A stretch of 59,068 nucleotides of DNA, from assembly GCA_007136405.1 (NCBI GenBank), contig SLHA01000051.1, positions 1 to 59,068 on the forward strand. Reading direction: 5' to 3'. The DNA comes from Candidatus Latescibacterota bacterium. Lineage in GTDB: Bacteria > Latescibacterota > UBA2968 > UBA8231. This document shows, piece after piece, positions 35,425 through 43,614 of this stretch (positions are counted from its first letter, which is position 1; each line of letters starts with the position of its first letter). The notes beneath the pieces were generated by a model. It worked only from the letters and a program-made list of their open reading frames with translations. It was not told the origin of the DNA and made no database searches. A program made the position numbers and the translations under genes.

Positions 35425-35445
35425 CCGGCACAACCCCTGTGCCGG
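35425..35445. promoter_or_regulatory. Perfect 8-bp inverted repeat
   Basis: CCGGCACA-ACCCC-TGTGCCGG lies between the divergent hydrolase (78 bases away) and antiporter (143 bases away). No T-run follows on either strand, so an operator or leader hairpin is more likely than a terminator. Confidence 0.45.
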
Positions 35446-35587
35446 CAAAACCGACCTAGAGTAGGGTACCGCCTCGCTTGGCACCAGAGCTCGAGATGTC
35501 GATTTTTCCTATCAGCAGAACCGGCGCACCACGAGGCCGCCCGGTATCCTCGCCGTCTATTCCTTTAATCTGAATCGAGAGGACAGT

Positions 35588-38092
35588 ATGTCGTTTTCCC
35601 TGCCCTTACAGGATTCCCTGCAGATTCTGAGCGTCCTGGTGGTATTGATTCTGGTCGTGCAGCGGCTGGCAAGGCGCATCGGCCTGCCGCCGATCGTGGG
35701 CCTGATCCTGGCCGGTGTAATAGTCGGTACGCATGGTATCGGACTGATAGACATAACCCAGGGGGTGGAATTCTTCAGCACTACCGGGCTGCTCTACATC
35801 ATGTTCATCGCCGGGCTGGAGATCGACCTGAGCCAGGTGCGCCGGCACCCGCATCCAACCGTGGTTTTCGGCGGTTTTACCTTTGCCATTCCCTGGATAT
35901 CGGGCGTCCTCATGGGCCACTATCTGTTCGGCTTCAGTTGGCTGACCTCGATCCTCCTCGGTAGCCTGTTCTCGTCGCATACCCTGCTGCCGTATCCGGC
36001 GGTCAGCAAGTTCGGGCTGGCACGGGATCCGGCGGTGACAGCCGTGGTGGGTGGCACCATACTGACCGATACCCTGGCGTTGCTGGTGCTGGCCATCACC
36101 GCCCGCATTCACCGCGGCGAATTATCGCTGGTCTACGGCCTGGAACTGGCGCTGGGCGGGGGCGTCCTGATCGCGCTCAGCATTTATTTCCTGCCGCGCT
36201 TCGGGCGCTGGTTCTACCGCAACCTGCCCATCGGCGAAGACACCGCAGAATTTCTTTTTCTGTTCGCCAACCTGCTGGTTTTCTCGGTAGCGGCCCATTT
36301 GGCCGGGCTGGAGCCGATCATCGGAGCGTTCCTGGCCGGTATGTCGTTGAATCCCCTGGTACCGGAAAAAAGCCGACTGTTGAACCGGGTGCAGTTCGTC
36401 GGTGATACCATTTTCATCCCCATATTCCTGCTCTCTGTGGGTATGATGGTCGATCTGCGTAGCCTGCTGCTGGAGGGACTGGGCTGGGAAATCGCGGTGG
36501 GCATGACTATAGCCCTGTTGGTCTCCAAGCTACTGGCTGCCGTGGCTACTGGCACCTTCTTCCGGTACACCAGAGAGCAGACCGGTATCGTATATGGCCT
36601 GAGTGTGAATCAGGCCGCCGCTACACTGGCTGCAGTGATGGTGGGGCACGAGATAGGGCTGCTGAGTGATGCCGTGCTCAATGGCACCATTCTCATGATC
36701 CTGGCCTCCTGCCTGGCCGGCCCCTGGTTGACGGATATCTTTGCGCGTCGACATGCGTTGGGACAGTCTCCGACCCGCGGTGCGGCGGTGGGCGTCGAAC
36801 GGATACTGATGCCTATGCTGCGTACCGTGGAGGTGCCTCCCTTGATGGACCTGGTGGCGCTGATCCGCACGCCGTCAGCATCTCATCCGGTGTACCCGCT
36901 CAGCGTGGCGATCGAGGGCCCCGGGGTCGAGGCGGATCTGGCGCAGTACGAGAAGCTGCTGGGCCAGGCCGTGGTGCAGGGAGCGGCTACCGACATCCCC
37001 GTACGGGCCGAAACGCGCATCGATACCAACGAAGCGTCGGGTATAGAGCGCGCCGTACGCGAGTTACGTATAACATGCCTGGTCTGTTCCTGGGATGGTG
37101 TGGCGTCCAGACATGCGGTGTTCGGCCGGATCCTGGACCAGGTAATGGCTCAGGTGCGCTGTCTCATCGTGGTCGCCCATCTGCAGCAATCGTTGAATAC
37201 CTTTCGGCGCATCGTCGTGCTTCTGCCGCCGCTCGACGACCGCTTGCCCGGTTTTGCCGAGGCGGTCAAGGCGGTGAAGAACACCGTGACGCGCGCCGAC
37301 CTTGGTCTGTTGGTCATCGGGCCCAGTTCCAAGCTGGACAGCTTGCGCCAGGAGTTTGAACCGTTGCCACCGGACACCACCATGCTGGGGCTGGACCGGA
37401 CTTCGGCGCAATGGTCCATTTTGGAAAAACACCTGCAGGCCGATGATCTGCTGGTACCGTTCAGTTGCCGTCGCGACAGTCTGGCCTGGCAGCCTGTTCT
37501 CGACCATCTACCGCAAAGACTGCGCGAGCGTTTCCCGGCTCAGAGCCTTTTGTTCGTCTATCCGGCCGAGATAGCGTCCTGGACGGTTAGCGAGGACTGG
37601 GACACCGAACCGTCGGACCGGGAGTTGCGACCAATCCTCGACATCGAGCGGTTCATTCCCCATCTGGAAGCCCAGGCTGGCGGCGAGGCAGTGCGCGAAC
37701 AGTTGCGCCGTTACCTGGAGAACGTGACGACGTTATCCGGCAACCAGCTGGACAGACGGCTCGATCGGCTGACGAAGCAACTGCTGCCCTCGGTTCTGGA
37801 AATACAACCCGGTCTTGTCATATTGCATGTGCACAGCGATGTAACGGCGGAACGAATCGTCCTGTTGGGCACCCAGACCGACGGTATATACTTTCCGGAG
37901 ATCGCCAATCCGTGCCATGCCATGTTCATTCTCATTTCGCCGGAGGATTCGACGCCGGATGAGCATCTGCGTACCCTGGGTGATCTGGCCCGGTTGATCA
38001 TGCATCTGCCGCCAGCCGAAGCGTTGGCACAACTCGACCATGGAGCCTTTGCGCAATTGCTGCAGAAGCTCAGGGCGGATGGGACGGTATGA
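35588..38092 (+). CDS. CPA2 cation/proton antiporter with USP-like and EIIA-like domains
   Basis: An 834-residue protein. Residues 1-385 form a 12-13-helix Kef/NhaA-type CPA2 antiporter (GLPPIVGLILAG near 31, FIAGLEIDL near 72). Residues about 400-670 look like two universal-stress-protein-like domains. The end (about 690-834) resembles a PTS EIIA-Ntr domain: HVHSDV in the place of the phosphorylatable histidine, and ISPEDSTPDEHLRTLGDLARLI as in the last helices. It should exchange Na+ or K+ for protons, with the cytoplasmic part acting as a sensor. GAGAGGA precedes ATG 35588. Confidence 0.87.
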   Translation: MSFSLPLQDSLQILSVLVVLILVVQRLARRIGLPPIVGLILAGVIVGTHGIGLIDITQGVEFFSTTGLLYIMFIAGLEIDLSQVRRHPHPTVVFGGFTFAIPWISGVLMGHYLFGFSWLTSILLGSLFSSHTLLPYPAVSKFGLARDPAVTAVVGGTILTDTLALLVLAITARIHRGELSLVYGLELALGGGVLIALSIYFLPRFGRWFYRNLPIGEDTAEFLFLFANLLVFSVAAHLAGLEPIIGAFLAGMSLNPLVPEKSRLLNRVQFVGDTIFIPIFLLSVGMMVDLRSLLLEGLGWEIAVGMTIALLVSKLLAAVATGTFFRYTREQTGIVYGLSVNQAAATLAAVMVGHEIGLLSDAVLNGTILMILASCLAGPWLTDIFARRHALGQSPTRGAAVGVERILMPMLRTVEVPPLMDLVALIRTPSASHPVYPLSVAIEGPGVEADLAQYEKLLGQAVVQGAATDIPVRAETRIDTNEASGIERAVRELRITCLVCSWDGVASRHAVFGRILDQVMAQVRCLIVVAHLQQSLNTFRRIVVLLPPLDDRLPGFAEAVKAVKNTVTRADLGLLVIGPSSKLDSLRQEFEPLPPDTTMLGLDRTSAQWSILEKHLQADDLLVPFSCRRDSLAWQPVLDHLPQRLRERFPAQSLLFVYPAEIASWTVSEDWDTEPSDRELRPILDIERFIPHLEAQAGGEAVREQLRRYLENVTTLSGNQLDRRLDRLTKQLLPSVLEIQPGLVILHVHSDVTAERIVLLGTQTDGIYFPEIANPCHAMFILISPEDSTPDEHLRTLGDLARLIMHLPPAEALAQLDHGAFAQLLQKLRADGTV

Positions 38093-38302
38093 GTCTGCCT
38101 GGCGGTGTCCGGGCTGATCTCGGAGTACGATATCGCCGGTAAGATGGGCGAGGGGGTGGCGGGGCGGATCCCGGGCCGCACCCCGGAGGAGGAGATGATC
38201 CGCTCCGACGCCACGGCGATGCGAATCCAGGACGCGGTGGTGGCCAGGGTCATCTATGACATAGCGGACACAGAGGGCTTGGGACCGCGGTTTGACCGCT
38301 AG
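38093..38302 (+). pseudogene. C-terminal fragment of ornithine cyclodeaminase family
   Basis: A 69-codon open stretch that begins in frame immediately after the antiporter stop codon and ends at TAG 38300-38302. It contains GRIPGRTPEEE, TAMRIQDAVVARVIYDIA and GLGPRFD, the C-terminal end of ornithine cyclodeaminase/mu-crystallin proteins (usually about 320 residues). The N-terminal three quarters are missing and no ribosome site or start is seen. It looks like the remnant of a deleted gene. Confidence 0.7.
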
Positions 38303-39240
38303 CGCGCACTCCGCCGGGGCCAGGGCTTCGCCTGCCTTTGAGCTGCCCGTCCCTGGTGCAGCGTGTAGATACCGGTGCTTACGACGATGAGGCTGCCGGC
38401 CAGCGTCAGTCCATCAGGGAGCTCGTCGAAGACAACGAAACCCAGTATCAACGCCCACAGCAGCACGGTGTAGCGGAAGGGCGAGACGAAGCCCACGTCT
38501 CCGGTGCGCATGGCCATGACGATGAACAGATAACCGATCATCAGCCCCACCGCCGCGGCTCCGAGCATCAGCCCCACCGGCAGATCGAGCGAACCCCATC
38601 CGGTCAGCGGTGTCAGCACGCCACCGGCAACGGTGACTGCGAGCGCCGTGGTCAGCGCGACAAAGGACGAAGGCACGGCCAGTGGGAAGCTGCGCGTAAA
38701 CAGGTCGCGTCCCACGGTGAACGCTACCGCGACCAGTGCTGAAAGCGCGTACACATTGAAATGGCTGTTTCCGGGCCGCACGATGAGTATAACACCGGCG
38801 AATCCAATGCCGATGGCTGTCCAGCGCCGCCAGCCGACGGCCTCGCCGAACAGGAGCGCTGCTCCCAGCGTCACGACCAGCGGTGTGACCATCATGATCG
38901 CAGCAGCATTGGCGATAGGCATGTTGAACAGCGCATACAGGAAAGAAAAGGTGGCGCCGATCTCGCAGAGCACACGCAGGGACAGACGGCGGGCCGTGAC
39001 CCCGTCCGGACGGTAGCGCACCCCACCCTGCAATACCAACAGGAGTAGCAGCAGGCCGCTGGCCCAGAGGCCACGGAGAAAAAGCACGGGAGGCAAAGGC
39101 ATTCGTGCCGAGATCGCCTTCATCAGGGCGTCGTTGATCACGAAGCCCGCGGTGCTGGCTGTCATGAACAGCGCCCCGCGCAGATCGTCGGTGCCGGCGC
39201 GAGACATCGGACCCGCCATATCAGCAGGCATGGGTGTCAT
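38299..39240 (-). CDS. EamA/DMT family transporter
   Basis: A 313-residue membrane protein with ten hydrophobic helices arranged as two EamA repeats (first LRGALFMTASTAGFVINDALM near 21; second near 168 after LIVRPG). Members export metabolites or amino acids; the substrate is not predictable. The exact start is unclear because no good ribosome site precedes ATG 39240. It follows the MoeZ gene by 67 bases on the same strand and may be the last gene of that operon. Its 3' end overlaps the cyclodeaminase remnant by four bases. Confidence 0.85.
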   Translation of the reverse strand: MTPMPADMAGPMSRAGTDDLRGALFMTASTAGFVINDALMKAISARMPLPPVLFLRGLWASGLLLLLLVLQGGVRYRPDGVTARRLSLRVLCEIGATFSFLYALFNMPIANAAAIMMVTPLVVTLGAALLFGEAVGWRRWTAIGIGFAGVILIVRPGNSHFNVYALSALVAVAFTVGRDLFTRSFPLAVPSSFVALTTALAVTVAGGVLTPLTGWGSLDLPVGLMLGAAAVGLMIGYLFIVMAMRTGDVGFVSPFRYTVLLWALILGFVVFDELPDGLTLAGSLIVVSTGIYTLHQGRAAQRQAKPWPRRSAR

Positions 39241-39307
39241 CGGTCCATCATATGGGGGAGCCCCACCGGGCCTGCGGACCCGGCAAGAGGAACAACACGA
39301 CGCCGGG

Positions 39308-40516
39308 TCAATACACCGGCAGGCTCGGTTCCACTTCCTTCGCCCAGCGGTTGATACCTCCGTCCAGGTTCCACAGCTTCTTGAAGCCGTGCGGCTGCAA
39401 GTCCTGGATGACTGCGGCGCTGCGCACTCCGCTGCGGCAGTGAACCACGATTTCCTGAGCGGTACTCAACTCGCCCAGGCGGGTGATCACCTCACCTTTG
39501 GGAATGAGTTGCGCCCCCAGGTGGCCGAGGTTGGAAATGTCCCATTCATGCGGTTCGCGCACGTCCAGGATGAACAGAGGGTCTCCCGCGTCGAGGCGGG
39601 CTTTCAGTTCGGCCGGGGACACCTGGCGCACGTTGCTGTCGGTATCCGTCGCGGCGGTGTAAAGACTGCGGTCGTGGGCGGGCATGCCGCAGAACTGCTC
39701 GTAGTCGACCAGATCGGTGATCGTCGGGTTGGAGCCGCAGATGGGGCAGTCGGCATTCTTGCGCAGTTTGAACTCGGTGAACTCCATGCTGAGTGCGTCG
39801 TACAGCACCAGGCGGCCGATCATGTTAGCACCGATGCCCAGGATGAGTTTGATCGCTTCCGTGGCCTGCATCGCCCCAATCGTTCCGGGCAGGATACCCA
39901 GGACACCCCCCTCGGCGCAGCTGGGCACGAGGCCGGGTGGCGGCGGTTCGGGGAAGAGGCAGCGGTAACAGGGCCCTTCTTTGGCATAGAAGATGGACAA
40001 CTGTCCCTCGAAGCGAAAAATGCTGCCGTAGACATTGGGTTTACCGAGCAAGACGCAGGCGTCGTTGGTGAGGTAGCGGGTGGGAAAGTTGTCAGTTCCG
40101 TCTATGATCACGTCGTAGGGGGCGATGATGTCCAGGGCGTTGGCTGAGGTGAGGGGAACGGGGTAGCTGTCCACCTGGACGTGAGGGTTGATATCGAGGA
40201 TGCGCGCTTTAGCGCTTTCCAGCTTTGGCCGACCGACATCCTTCGTGCCGTGCATGATCTGCCGTTGCAGGTTGGTGCGGTCCACCACGTCATAATCGAC
40301 CAGGCCGATTCGACCGATTCCGGCTGCGGACAGGTACATGGCCAGCGGTGAGCCGAGGCCCCCCGCGCCGATGAGCAGGACGCTGGCGGCTTTCAGCTTC
40401 TTCTGCCCGGCCATGCCGACTTCGGGCATGATGAGGTGGCGGCTGTAGCGTTGCACTTCTTCGTGCGAGAGTTCGACGTCATCCAGGGCGGCGGGGGAGA
40501 TGCGGCAGGTCTGCAT
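39308..40516 (-). CDS. moeZ: MoeZ/MoeBR-like adenylyltransferase-sulfurtransferase
   Basis: A 402-residue protein. An E1-like domain (1-270) has the ATP-binding GAGGLGSPLAMYL near 51, the R-rich DRTNLQRQ near 79, and zinc cysteines in CYRC near 185 and CPICG near 260. A rhodanese domain (about 290-402) has the active-site loop CRSGVRS near 361. Such proteins adenylate and then sulfurate the C-terminal Gly-Gly of MoaD/ThiS-like carriers. No carrier gene is in the window. GAGAGGA precedes ATG 40516. It begins nine bases after the M14 carboxypeptidase gene, so the two are co-transcribed. Confidence 0.9.
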   Translation of the reverse strand: MQTCRISPAALDDVELSHEEVQRYSRHLIMPEVGMAGQKKLKAASVLLIGAGGLGSPLAMYLSAAGIGRIGLVDYDVVDRTNLQRQIMHGTKDVGRPKLESAKARILDINPHVQVDSYPVPLTSANALDIIAPYDVIIDGTDNFPTRYLTNDACVLLGKPNVYGSIFRFEGQLSIFYAKEGPCYRCLFPEPPPPGLVPSCAEGGVLGILPGTIGAMQATEAIKLILGIGANMIGRLVLYDALSMEFTEFKLRKNADCPICGSNPTITDLVDYEQFCGMPAHDRSLYTAATDTDSNVRQVSPAELKARLDAGDPLFILDVREPHEWDISNLGHLGAQLIPKGEVITRLGELSTAQEIVVHCRSGVRSAAVIQDLQPHGFKKLWNLDGGINRWAKEVEPSLPVY

Positions 40517-40525
40517 AGGTTCCTC

Positions 40526-41674
40526 TCACAATTTCCGGCATACTGCCACGGCCATGCGGCGGCCGATGTCCAGGTAGTCTTCCTGCGACAGAACTCGTTC
40601 GGCAATGCGATGGTAGGGGATCTCGAAGGTCATTCCCAGCAGTTCCTCCTGGCAGTAGAACCTGCTGAACGTTGAATGCTGTTCGGTCGTGAAGCGGCTG
40701 GGATATCTGGCGATTCGGGTGAACCGGGAGGCGGCAAATTCGCCGAGTTCCGCACTGATCGCCTCCGCCCATCGCTCGCCCTCGGCATGGGCCTGCGGAT
40801 TGGCCTCTGGATCGAAGAGAAAGGTGTATACCCCATCGTTCTCCGCGCCTCCGGGCGAATGGAAATCCAGGCACAGCCGCGGCCGGCACCGTGAACGCCA
40901 GCGCTCGATGTCCCGCATGCAGACCAGCACCTCGGCCCGCATCGGCGGCCGGCCCCACGCCCGGTTGAGATCCCAGGGAAACGGATCCTTGCCGTAGTCG
41001 CCCTCGACCACGCCATCTACATTGAGCACCGGAACCGACCAGACCAGCGGCGCAGCGGCGCCCCTGCGGGCCATCTCCGCCAGGAAACCGTGGAGCGTCC
41101 AGGCGCCGGACATCTCCGCGGCGTGCTGGTGCGCTACACAGTAGATTCCGGGGCGATCATCGCCGGGCGTGCCGTAGTCGTTGGCCACCCGGATCAATTC
41201 GCGTCCAGCGGCACTGATGCCGATGGCATCATGGTGCCAGCCTGTCTGCCGGGCCAGGGCGGCGATCTGCGGCTGGCCGTGCGGGAAACAGAAGGCTGCC
41301 TCCAGCCATTCTACCGGCGCTGGGCTTTCCCAGAAGATCATCGGACACCCCCGGCCGTCGTCCCGCAGCGTGCCGGCTGGCAGACGTTGCCAGTTGCCGC
41401 CGTCATGGCGGATCACCGGATGCAGAACCGGCGCTGAGTTCGGCGACACTCCCAGGCAGTTGTCGACGTGCTGCCAGACCAGGCGGATGACGCCGGCATC
41501 GGCCGACCCGGCGGCAGCGTCGCTGCTGCGGCTCAATCGAAAGCACCACCACAACGTCTCAGTGCCGCCATGCGGGTGCGCCGCAAACCGGACTTCCACG
41601 ATATCGCCGTCTTGAAGCACCTGGGCACAGGCGGCGTTGCCATGAGGAAAGTTCGTCGATAACTGCCAGCTCAT
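40526..41674 (-). CDS. M14-family zinc carboxypeptidase
   Basis: A 382-residue protein. A beta-rich N-terminal domain (1-135) precedes the peptidase domain, with zinc ligands H184 and E187 (in AHQHAAE) and H272 (in LDFHSPGG) and the general-base glutamate E351 in TFEIPYH. The arrangement resembles the cytosolic carboxypeptidase (CCP/AGBL) branch with its own N-terminal domain. It should trim C-terminal residues from proteins or peptides in the cytoplasm. ATG 41674 is preferred because similarity begins there; the frame is open for 91 more codons upstream. It is the first gene of the operon with moeZ. Confidence 0.82.
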   Translation of the reverse strand: MSWQLSTNFPHGNAACAQVLQDGDIVEVRFAAHPHGGTETLWWCFRLSRSSDAAAGSADAGVIRLVWQHVDNCLGVSPNSAPVLHPVIRHDGGNWQRLPAGTLRDDGRGCPMIFWESPAPVEWLEAAFCFPHGQPQIAALARQTGWHHDAIGISAAGRELIRVANDYGTPGDDRPGIYCVAHQHAAEMSGAWTLHGFLAEMARRGAAAPLVWSVPVLNVDGVVEGDYGKDPFPWDLNRAWGRPPMRAEVLVCMRDIERWRSRCRPRLCLDFHSPGGAENDGVYTFLFDPEANPQAHAEGERWAEAISAELGEFAASRFTRIARYPSRFTTEQHSTFSRFYCQEELLGMTFEIPYHRIAERVLSQEDYLDIGRRMAVAVCRKL

Positions 41675-42034
41675 GGGTGCCTGCCTCTGGTTATGGATGA
41701 ATGCTGGTTGGAACCTGTTCAGAGATGGACTGCTGCTGGTCTCATCCGGCGGCGCGCCATGCGACACATCCAGGACAGGGTCCGAGCCTGAGAGGACGCG
41801 GCGTATGCCGGGAAAGTGAGACGCGCCCCTCTGTGCACTGGTGGTACAACAAGCGCCAGGACCGTCATCGGCGCAAGCGGGCTCAACGGTTCTACCTCCG
41901 GCAGGACGGGTTGCGAATACGGTGGTTGACACGCCCGGCAGACGCACCTACTTGATGGGGCATCATCGACCTGTGACAGCGGTACGATGCACTCGATCAC
42001 GTCATGCGCTATCACCCAATGAAGGAGCGCAATC
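41675..42034. other. 360-bp divergent intergenic region
   Basis: Nothing recognisable as a gene or RNA. TTGACA occurs at 41926-41931 facing the gene at 42035, but no good -10 lies 16-18 bases on. Confidence 0.4.
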
Positions 42035-43378
42035 ATGTTGCAACCATGGATTCGAATCGGCCAACCCCTCGAAGCCGTGATGGACGACTATCCCCGCATT
42101 TTCGATGCCTGGGAAGCCGGGGGTATACGCGGTATGGTGTTCGGCCGGCTGCTGTTCACCGGCCCGGACAACACGAACACCGTGCCCGCTTTCGGCACGG
42201 ATGCCCGTCTTTTCGAAAAACGCGGTCTGCAACTGGAGTCGTCGAACGGAGAGCGGGACGCGGCCAAGGAGAAACGCCTGCACGAGATGCTGGACGACGC
42301 CAAGAAGCGTGGATGGGGGCTGCTCATCTTCTGTCCCGGCCAGGGCACACACCGGGTCAAGGGACTGCCGGTGGAGCAGGATCCATACGGCGCGCAGTCG
42401 GTGGCGGCTATCTGGGAGGATGTATTCACCGCGTTTCCCCAGGCTGATGGCGGTTTGATGGACGGCTGGACCGAGTCGGCATACGAGTTGATCTATCATC
42501 ACGGCAACGCGGTCTTCCGGGAAATGAACGACGGCGTCAAGGCCGCGGCCGCCGCCCGGGGCTGGGATCCGGTGCGGCTGGATGCAGGCCGGGCGCATCT
42601 GCACGACCGTTTCCACCGGTTTACCTCCCGGGACGTCTCCTACTATGGCGACCATGGTTTCCTGCAGGGCATCAACCTGTTCGACCTGAACGAGGACGCA
42701 CTGTACTGGCTGCGCTGGCGGCGCGACGACGGGCTGGCCGTGGCGCGCGCCTGCCGCGCCGAGATCGACCAGCTGCCGCGGCCGCTGTTGTTGGGCAACG
42801 GCCTGCGGTCGGCGGTGTTCAGCGGTATGACGGCGGTGGACTTCGCCGCATGGGACGAGATCCTGGACATCTACAATGTCAAGCACTACTTCTGGCACCG
42901 CGGTTTCGACGGGCTTTACGGCACGGTGGCCCGCTGGGTGCAGCAGATCCAGCGCTGGAATCCGGGGCTGACGGAGCGCGAGTGTTTCACCGTGGCGCGC
43001 GCCTGGCTGGGCGTGCACCTGCCGGAAATCGACTCGCTGGCGGATATGGAACTCGGCTTTCCCCAGGTGTTTTTCGATGAAGTGGTCACCGAGGAGACGG
43101 CTCGCGCTCTGGCGGCGGTGAGCGATCCCAACAAGATCATGCCCTGGGTGGACACGGGACGCATGCCGCATGCCGGGGATCCGATGACGGCGGGGGATCT
43201 GTACCGCATCCTGACCGCCTCGGCGGAAGCGGGACTCCAGCGCTTCCTGTTCCACAACCACGCCCACTTGACCGCTGCTGAATGGAAGGTCATCTCGCGC
43301 ATGTGCGGCACCGAGTGGGACGAGGATCCGGAGGGTTACTGGCCGCCGTCCACACCGCGGCCCAAGGCGTTTGGCTGA
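42035..43378 (+). CDS. Uncharacterised protein, probable TIM barrel
   Basis: A 447-residue cytoplasmic protein with no signal peptide. The pattern of hydrophobic strands and helices (GIRGMVFGRLLF near 29, GWGLLIFCPGQGTHR near 92, LLLGNGLRSAVF near 249, MPWVDTGRMPHAG near 370) suggests a TIM barrel like those of glycoside hydrolases of unknown family. FLFHNHAHLT near 409 is a His-rich segment close to the end. No catalytic residue can be assigned. AAGGAG lies seven bases before ATG 42035. The carbohydrate-rich neighbourhood supports, but does not prove, a hydrolase role. Confidence 0.55.
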   Translation: MLQPWIRIGQPLEAVMDDYPRIFDAWEAGGIRGMVFGRLLFTGPDNTNTVPAFGTDARLFEKRGLQLESSNGERDAAKEKRLHEMLDDAKKRGWGLLIFCPGQGTHRVKGLPVEQDPYGAQSVAAIWEDVFTAFPQADGGLMDGWTESAYELIYHHGNAVFREMNDGVKAAAAARGWDPVRLDAGRAHLHDRFHRFTSRDVSYYGDHGFLQGINLFDLNEDALYWLRWRRDDGLAVARACRAEIDQLPRPLLLGNGLRSAVFSGMTAVDFAAWDEILDIYNVKHYFWHRGFDGLYGTVARWVQQIQRWNPGLTERECFTVARAWLGVHLPEIDSLADMELGFPQVFFDEVVTEETARALAAVSDPNKIMPWVDTGRMPHAGDPMTAGDLYRILTASAEAGLQRFLFHNHAHLTAAEWKVISRMCGTEWDEDPEGYWPPSTPRPKAFG

Positions 43379-43586
43379 CGTCACCCGGAGCATCGGTTCG
43401 GTGGGCTGGCCGGTGCGGCAGGCGGGCGGGCGCCCGAGCCGCCAGGCGTCGTGTCGAGACAACTGGCTGGCGTGTCGTGGGGCCGGTTGCACGGTTTGAC
43501 GCTTAACGGTTTCCGGCGCCCCGGCACCGGCAGACGTGGCGGTCAGACACCGACGGCATACGGCGGGCGGCAGTGCCAGCGGGCGC

Positions 43587-43613
43587 CGCCTGGGCACGGC
43601 GCCCGCCCAGGCG
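43587..43613 (-). terminator. Stem-loop after the FAD oxidoreductase gene
   Basis: CGCCTGGGC and GCCCAGGCG form a perfect nine-pair stem with a nine-base loop, starting one base beyond the stop codon of the minus-strand gene 43615-44910. There is no T-run, so it is a 3'-end hairpin rather than a classical rho-independent terminator. Confidence 0.45.
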
Positions 43614-43614
43614 A

